A stretch of 64,000 nucleotides of DNA, taken from Beroe forskalii (Eukaryota; Ctenophora; Nuda; Beroida; Beroidae). The notes under the pieces are model-generated. The model was not told the DNA's origin and made no database searches. It worked only from the letters and a program-made list of their open reading frames with translations. This document shows positions 61,501 to 64,000 of the stretch, piece by piece; positions within the stretch are counted from its first letter, which is position 1, and the number at the start of each line of letters is the position of its first letter. The position numbers and the translations under genes are program-made. The stretch is taken from positions 62,001 to 126,000 of the forward strand of contig WFMF01000414.1 of NCBI GenBank assembly GCA_011033025.1, in the 5' to 3' direction.

Positions 61501-62494
61501 CCTTTCGCTTCGAAGTCCCACACAATAACATCAGCTTTGAAACCCATGTGGGTTACCTGAGATAAGAGGATTAAATCGAAGTGGAAAGGGGATAAATGGG
61601 GGGAAGAATAAGAAATCTTGCTAGTGCTTTAATATGAAAAGTAAGAGTCTTAATTGTGGTGAGCTATTCTTGTCTTTAGATGAAAGAAAAGTTTGAAATT
61701 GGTTTACTTTTGATGCTAGAAGAAATTGCAAAAGAGTGTGATTATTTCATGATTTAAATGCTTATGCTAGAAGAATTTTGAAGTTTCATGATGAAATTAC
61801 TGCTGGTAAGGTTGGAATATGCTGTAAGACGTGAGGCTAGTGATTACCTAACAACAGCTCCATCATCTCGTCTCAACCTGATCTAGCTCGTTAGTATCCG
61901 AGAAGATGTTGTATTGATGATAAATTAAATTTGCCAGGAATGACCATTAATTTGCAATCAGCAAGACGTACTTATGTGTAATACGAAATCTAAAATTTGA
62001 GGCAGAAATCAAAAATTGCCAAATAATCGCAAACATGCAGCAATGAAAAACATGCAAATATGGTTGATTATTTCGGATTGTTAACAACTATATGGAGCTT
62101 CTCTTCTCACCTGTCCAGACGCCACATATTTGCCGCTCTTGCTGACTGCCAGACAGGAAACATCGTTGGTGTGTCCGGAGAGGAAGCGCTGCTCGTGTGT
62201 CTTGATGTTCTCAATGACCACCGTGCACCCCAGAGGGTAGATCAGGTGCTCTCCGTCCGGGTGAACGAGCAGTCCGTGAGGAACACTCCCTGATATGATT
62301 GGAGGATGATAGATGAGCCAGGGGATGGTTGGGCCAAAGGGGAGGATTGGAAGAGGGGTTAGAGAAGGGGAATGAGATACAGAAAGAGGGGAGAATTAAT
62401 CATGAGTGGGACAGATGAATTCTATGACACTCAACTCACCATTGAATCCGATGGTCGAAACCAGTTCCAACTCTTTCACGGTTTCTTCAGCCAT
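49366..62494 (-). CDS. CFAP52: Cilia- and flagella-associated protein 52 (WD-repeat protein 16)
   Basis: A WD40-repeat protein of motile-cilium axonemes, known in the family as a microtubule inner protein of doublet microtubules. Eleven exons with matching GT-AG phases were read from 62494 to 49366 (590 codons including stop). Family signatures are MAEETVKELEL, LIYPLGCTVVIENI, SGHTNDVSCLA, DDSSVVVWDLASKEAL, RVLD-type FPYGCGDLFATCSKENIRI, VPNMFCHGVCF, IIFANTLFKAVCYQP and the terminal GAILRWKYPF. Vertebrate CFAP52 is about 620 residues. The roughly 30 missing residues correspond to one gap between exons 8 and 9, where a VRVWQ-type segment should be. Introns host two other genes and several junction duplications. 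Identity is very secure; the missing segment may be a small unseen exon. Confidence 0.95.
49708..49842 (-). CDS. CFAP52: CFAP52 exon 10
   Basis: 45 codons from CTCAG|ATC to GTTAAG|GTCAGT. Encodes ISYWETLDGSQIREMEGS to GNYFVSGGNSRKVK. Confidence 0.93.
50147..52751 (-). CDS. LDL-receptor-repeat class A GPCR, one frame change
   Basis: A single-exon receptor nested in the intron between CFAP52 exons 9 and 10. The first frame starts at 52751 with a signal peptide (MYVPCLFTIFLCLAVG). The ectodomain is Cys-rich, with LDL-receptor class A repeats at about 143-171 (ending NDGSDEWLC), 292-323 (SNGTDEMGC) and 329-357, plus a partial one at 112-133. Helix 1 is at about 370-399, helix 2 at 417-440, and helix 3 at 456-490 with Cys460 25 residues before Arg485 of IRC. 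The frame then shifts within TTT at 51228-51230. The second frame continues with NILNAVIPVIPV (helix 4), helix 5, helix 6 and NPLFY (helix 7), and a long tail to 50147. With one T fewer, the protein would be about 867 residues. The layout matches the LDLa-bearing leucine-rich or GRL101/relaxin-type receptors, but no leucine-rich repeats are seen. Confidence 0.85.
53000..53800. other. Intron of CFAP52 upstream of the LDLa-GPCR; nothing recognised
   Basis: AT-rich, with a loose catcacact-type repeat near 53315-53400. The promoter of the nested receptor should lie here but no clear element was identified. Confidence 0.4.
53801..53962 (-). CDS. CFAP52: CFAP52 exon 9, 5' part uncertain
   Basis: From TTTTTCCAG the frame reads HILIRANNMELHRNLIWD and continues HRFVRNQIIFANTLFKAVCY to GGSDRK|GTAAGA. 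The second half is clearly CFAP52. The first half keeps the IR and NNxE residues but lacks several residues before LIWD, where family members have a TDGT-like stretch. A small deletion or a wrong acceptor is possible. Confidence 0.75.
53963..55710. other. CFAP52 intron 8; expected extra exon not found
   Basis: This stretch should carry the missing VRVW-type segment of CFAP52. No convincing candidate was seen. Open frames in it show no WD-repeat signature. Confidence 0.45.
55711..55856 (-). CDS. CFAP52: CFAP52 exon 8
   Basis: Runs from CTCAG|CCTGGA to GGACAG|GTAAGG. Encodes WNDGKIRAFKPQSGNALYT to KRIVSGGGEGQ. Confidence 0.93.
56078..56249 (-). CDS. CFAP52: CFAP52 exon 7
   Basis: Runs from AAG-type CTCAG|GTCCTG to CAGTG|GTAGGT. 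Encodes VLDVAFPYGCGDLFATCSKE through INVPNMFCHGVCFMADG. Confidence 0.93.
56799..56852. repeat. Two adjacent perfect palindromes
   Basis: 56799-56825 pairs GTAATCAATCTGA with TCAGATTGATTAC around a single G. 56830-56852 pairs TTACGTCAGAT with ATCTGACGTAA around a single T. They lie in CFAP52 intron 6. Confidence 0.8.
57009..57338 (-). CDS. CFAP52: CFAP52 exon 6
   Basis: 110 codons from CTCCCAG|ATC to TCAGGG|GTGAGT. Includes YGPTKDKYALGVHSIAMV, TSITVRGVGHQLFVG and IYRINYFDFKPTCI. Confidence 0.94.
57644..57800 (-). CDS. CFAP52: CFAP52 exon 5
   Basis: Runs from CCTCAG|TAAAAC to TTACAG|GTTGGG. Encodes KTLRIWEVDTHNRKIRPQEC and on to YAGTTSGDILQ. The acceptor and first 21 nt recur in a tandem array just upstream. 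Confidence 0.92.
57801..58045. repeat. About 61-bp tandem array of the exon 5 splice acceptor
   Basis: Four extra units follow the genuine one. Each holds on the minus strand a pyrimidine tract, CAG acceptor and the first 21 nt of exon 5 (TAAAACGCTTCGTATCTGGG). Further on, the fifth is partly degraded. Confidence 0.85.
58790..58934 (-). CDS. CFAP52: CFAP52 exon 4
   Basis: Runs from CTCAG|GTAGAG to GGAAA|GTAAGT. Encodes GRDDSSVVVWDLASKEALCG to TDDKFVTGG. Two partial upstream copies exist at about 59045-59110 and 59236-59285. Confidence 0.92.
58950..59042. repeat. TACACTGT repeats beside the exon 4 duplicate
   Basis: Repeated tgtacactaatacac, tgtatagtgtacacaaatac and close variants, ending in a run of G. 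They lie between the real exon 4 and its duplicate. Confidence 0.7.
59045..59110 (-). pseudogene. Partial duplicate of CFAP52 exon 4
   Basis: Repeats the acceptor and first half of exon 4 almost exactly (DDSSVVVWDLASKEAL), then breaks into G-rich and repeat sequence. Confidence 0.8.
59236..59286 (-). pseudogene. Older partial duplicate of CFAP52 exon 4
   Basis: After CTTCAG the frame reads GVPSLWDLVRNKAPSAEH, resembling the SVVVWDLASKEA region of exon 4 at lower identity. It appears to be a third, older copy. Confidence 0.4.
59846..59853 (+). promoter_or_regulatory. TATA box candidate of the nested protease gene
   Basis: TATATAAG, 60 bp before the protease ATG. Transcription would start near 59876, giving a leader of about 40 nt. 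The position is inferred from spacing. Confidence 0.5.
59914..61086 (+). CDS. Papain-family (C1A) cysteine protease with altered active-site loop
   Basis: An intronless secreted or lysosomal protease of 390 residues, encoded inside CFAP52 intron 3 on the opposite strand. Residues 1-18 are a signal peptide. About 45-108 is an I29-type inhibitory prodomain (YRLEIFKQEIKEI). The mature part has catalytic Cys156 (DCWAHA), His303 (GDHTLVLVGY) and Asn319 (IIRNSWGTSWG). The usual QGxCGSCW motif is changed to DQLKSDCW. The oxyanion Gln is shifted by one place, the first disulfide Cys is absent and Gly-Ser becomes Ser-Asp, while the partner-type Cys187 (LYDC) remains. The C-terminus adds about 40 residues past the normal end. 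Activity is plausible but specificity is uncertain. It resembles cathepsin-like or TINAG-like relatives only in general. Confidence 0.85.
   Translation: MLKLLLLSLLLTLHLVLCDEDKVALDHTTEELELALTVPCKLRTLYHNYIAHHEHTRHALETDYRLEIFKQEIKEILELRANPDIKWEADINLMADLSVEERKQLKGYNHNLTASLKQMVLETRADHSLSSAVDSFDDWRIRGLIGKAPDQLKSDCWAHAAIAPIEAEIALYTGKFVRMSVQELYDCSYQPDHPIDSLGGNPVDGWRYISKSGRLGRWKDSPESKKREMKTCAGRYDKTKNAIEGFLLDAVAKVLEEGKMLQLLRCTSPIVVGVDSTGSHLGKYKGKNGELFNAVNCNAHGDHTLVLVGYNPKALIIRNSWGTSWGIKGYVMWDRTGDSCCMYDGAFSAFMVRKRGLEKRSDEEPWDTTIPDMCINWSAVPKATDAEEYF
61415..61556 (-). CDS. CFAP52: CFAP52 exon 3
   Basis: Runs from CTCAG|GTAACC to GGGAG|GTGGGT. Encodes THMGFKADVIVWDFEAKGPY to FSPSDKFLVTLG. Confidence 0.93.
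62111..62289 (-). CDS. CFAP52: CFAP52 exon 2
   Basis: Runs from ATCAG|GG to GGACAG|GTGAGA. Encodes PHGLLVHPDGEHLIYPLGC and a first WD unit ending KYVASGQ. Confidence 0.93.
62440..62494 (-). CDS. CFAP52: CFAP52 exon 1
   Basis: ATG at 62492-62494 begins MAEETVKELELVSTIGFN and ends at AATG|GTGAGT in phase 1. Confidence 0.9.
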
Positions 62495-63126
62495 CGCGAA
62501 CTGATTGAATAGTTCTGTTAAAATGTAAAATAATGTAATATTCCATTTTCATCATATCTGATAACTGAGTGAATGAACATAAAAATCCTGGGATATTCTC
62601 AAATCAAAATAACAAGGTTGTTCACATCCTAACAAAAGAATTCGTAAATTCTATTGCTTACTCAAAAAATAGAATCTCGATCAATAAAATGTTAATAAGT
62701 AAAACGCAAAACATTGAAAGAAATAAATTCAATTTACAAACGAATGCGAGAATATTTTACAACAAATATAAAAAAGCAATTTTGAATTATCTTCAAATTT
62801 CAATCCAATAAATCGTCAGTAAATGAAATTTTCCGCCTCCAAGTCGAACACGTATCATGCAACATACACATGCATAGTGCATACCATGATCTTTGAAAAC
62901 TTAGCATGTCGCGCCCCTCTGATTCGGTATCCCATTAGCAAATAATTGCCTAATTAGATGCTTAATTGCAAGGGAACAGTCATATATCTTTTCGTTGATG
63001 CGTGACTTTTTATCCCAAACTTATTGTGCAAAAGAAACTGAAAGGAAAATAGACCACATGATACATGCACGACAGTTTTGTTTCACAACTTAAAACAAAA
63101 CATACAAATTTTGATTATTATTTTCA
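62495..63126. other. Intergenic region between CFAP52 start and DNAJC27 stop
   Basis: AT-rich region that should contain the CFAP52 promoter and the DNAJC27 3' untranslated part. No clear TATA box or polyadenylation signal was pinned down. Confidence 0.45.
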
Positions 63127-63915
63127 TTATCTATTAAGGAGATTGTTCCTTGCCACCTGTAGTGCTTTGAAAGCCTCGGTACTACCGGGAGCAAGATTTT
63201 TATCAGGGTGCAAAAGGAGACACAACTTTTTGTACGCTTTTTTGATATCTTCCTGAGAAGCATTCTTCGTGACCCCAAGAATTTCACAATCATCTTTGGA
63301 ATTTTTGATTCTGACGATAATATCGGCCTGCTCACGGGTATATCCCAAATTGACACTTCCGATGGTCTTCTTACCAGACTTAACGTTCGAAACAACATCC
63401 ATGAACAGACTGTTGAACATTTCATTAACTCCTTTCCCGGAGTACGCTGATAATTCGAAGTAGAGGAACCCTTTCTTTTCAGCATATTCTCTTCCTGCGT
63501 CCTCGGTTATCGCTCTACGGCCGATGTCAGTCTTGTTAGCACACACAGCCACAATATAATCATCCGTGTCACTGACAAACTTCCTCATTTCGAGGAGCCA
63601 ATCGTCAAGGTGTCTGAAACTCTCTCGGTTACTCACATCGTACACCAACATGACACCTTGGGTGTCACGATAAAACTCGTTTCGTACTTCGTAGAAAATG
63701 GGATGACCCGCAAAGTCAAATATATTCACTCTTACATCTGAACCATTGTCGTTGTACTTTGTTACACCATAGTCAATGCCTATGGTTTGCATGTACTTTG
63801 GAACAAAGCGTTTCTCGCAAAATCGCTTGATTATGCAGCTTTTGCCGCTATTTGCATCGCCGAGACTGATTATTTTAATCCTCAAGCGGCGCTTCTGGTT
63901 CTTCAATCCGGCCAT
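63127..63915 (-). CDS. DNAJC27: DNAJC27 (RBJ): Rab-like GTPase with J domain
   Basis: A 262-residue protein, close to the vertebrate length of about 273, in one exon. It starts at ATG 63913-63915 (MAGLKNQKRRLRIKIISLGD). The P-loop is GDANSGKS (19-26). Switch II is DFAGH (67-71), with AGH instead of the usual AGQ, a mark of this family. NKTD (127-130) reads guanine. The J domain occupies about 210-262, with HPD at 236-238 that would stimulate Hsp70. In the family this protein is linked to MAPK signalling in the cell and nucleus. No lipid-anchor Cys is present at the C-terminus. The reading frame is intact. Vertebrate orthologues have several introns; here there is none. Confidence 0.95.
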   Translation of the reverse strand: MAGLKNQKRRLRIKIISLGDANSGKSCIIKRFCEKRFVPKYMQTIGIDYGVTKYNDNGSDVRVNIFDFAGHPIFYEVRNEFYRDTQGVMLVYDVSNRESFRHLDDWLLEMRKFVSDTDDYIVAVCANKTDIGRRAITEDAGREYAEKKGFLYFELSAYSGKGVNEMFNSLFMDVVSNVKSGKKTIGSVNLGYTREQADIIVRIKNSKDDCEILGVTKNASQEDIKKAYKKLCLLLHPDKNLAPGSTEAFKALQVARNNLLNR

Positions 63916-64000
63916 TATCCCCTTTTGGCCTCAGTTAGTTTACAGGATAAATTAAAAACTACAATTTATCTACAGTGATGCATCACCTAGTTGCAATAAA

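Overview
The window is nuclear DNA from an invertebrate animal. The sequence shows this through multi-exon genes with GT-AG introns, rhodopsin-family receptors, a motile-cilium gene (CFAP52) and many non-autonomous transposable elements. The species cannot be named from the sequence. The DNA is AT-rich and gene-poor on the left, with dense repeats and foldback elements from about 1 to 43 kb, and gene-richer from 43 to 64 kb. CFAP52 implies an animal with motile cilia.

Layout. 0.2-2.1 kb: dispersed repeats and a GC-rich repeat block. 3.1-6.1 kb (minus): a seven-helix receptor split over about eight exons, which looks damaged. 6.4-22.5 kb: no convincing gene; minisatellites and a dispersed 42-43-bp element bracketed by TGACGTCA boxes. 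22.5-25.0 kb: a tRNA-derived SINE-like stretch, then a long orphan single-exon gene broken by one frame change. 26.4-26.8 kb: one lysine-rich terminal exon. 27-43 kb: several foldback elements (two with 8-bp target-site duplications), a near-perfect hairpin and a mariner remnant. 43.6-48.0 kb (plus): an intact-looking four-exon class A receptor whose intron 2 carries one transposon inserted into another. 49.4-62.5 kb (minus): CFAP52/WDR16 in 11 recognisable exons. 63.1-63.9 kb (minus): an intronless DNAJC27/RBJ GTPase-J-domain gene.

Two intronless genes sit inside CFAP52 introns: a same-strand LDL-receptor-repeat GPCR (50.1-52.8 kb) and an opposite-strand papain-family protease (59.9-61.1 kb). 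No operon-like organisation is seen, and the genes have no evident shared pathway beyond ciliary function (CFAP52) and cell-surface signalling (three GPCRs).

Three patterns stand out. First, at least 17 copies of a short element of nearly constant length (42-43 bp) lie between 7.5 and 37.5 kb and none was found in the gene-rich right end. Second, exon-intron junctions have been tandemly duplicated at several separate places in two genes, multiplying splice sites. Third, two long single-exon genes each carry exactly one +1 frame change at a homopolymer, so sequencing or assembly error must be excluded before calling them pseudogenes.
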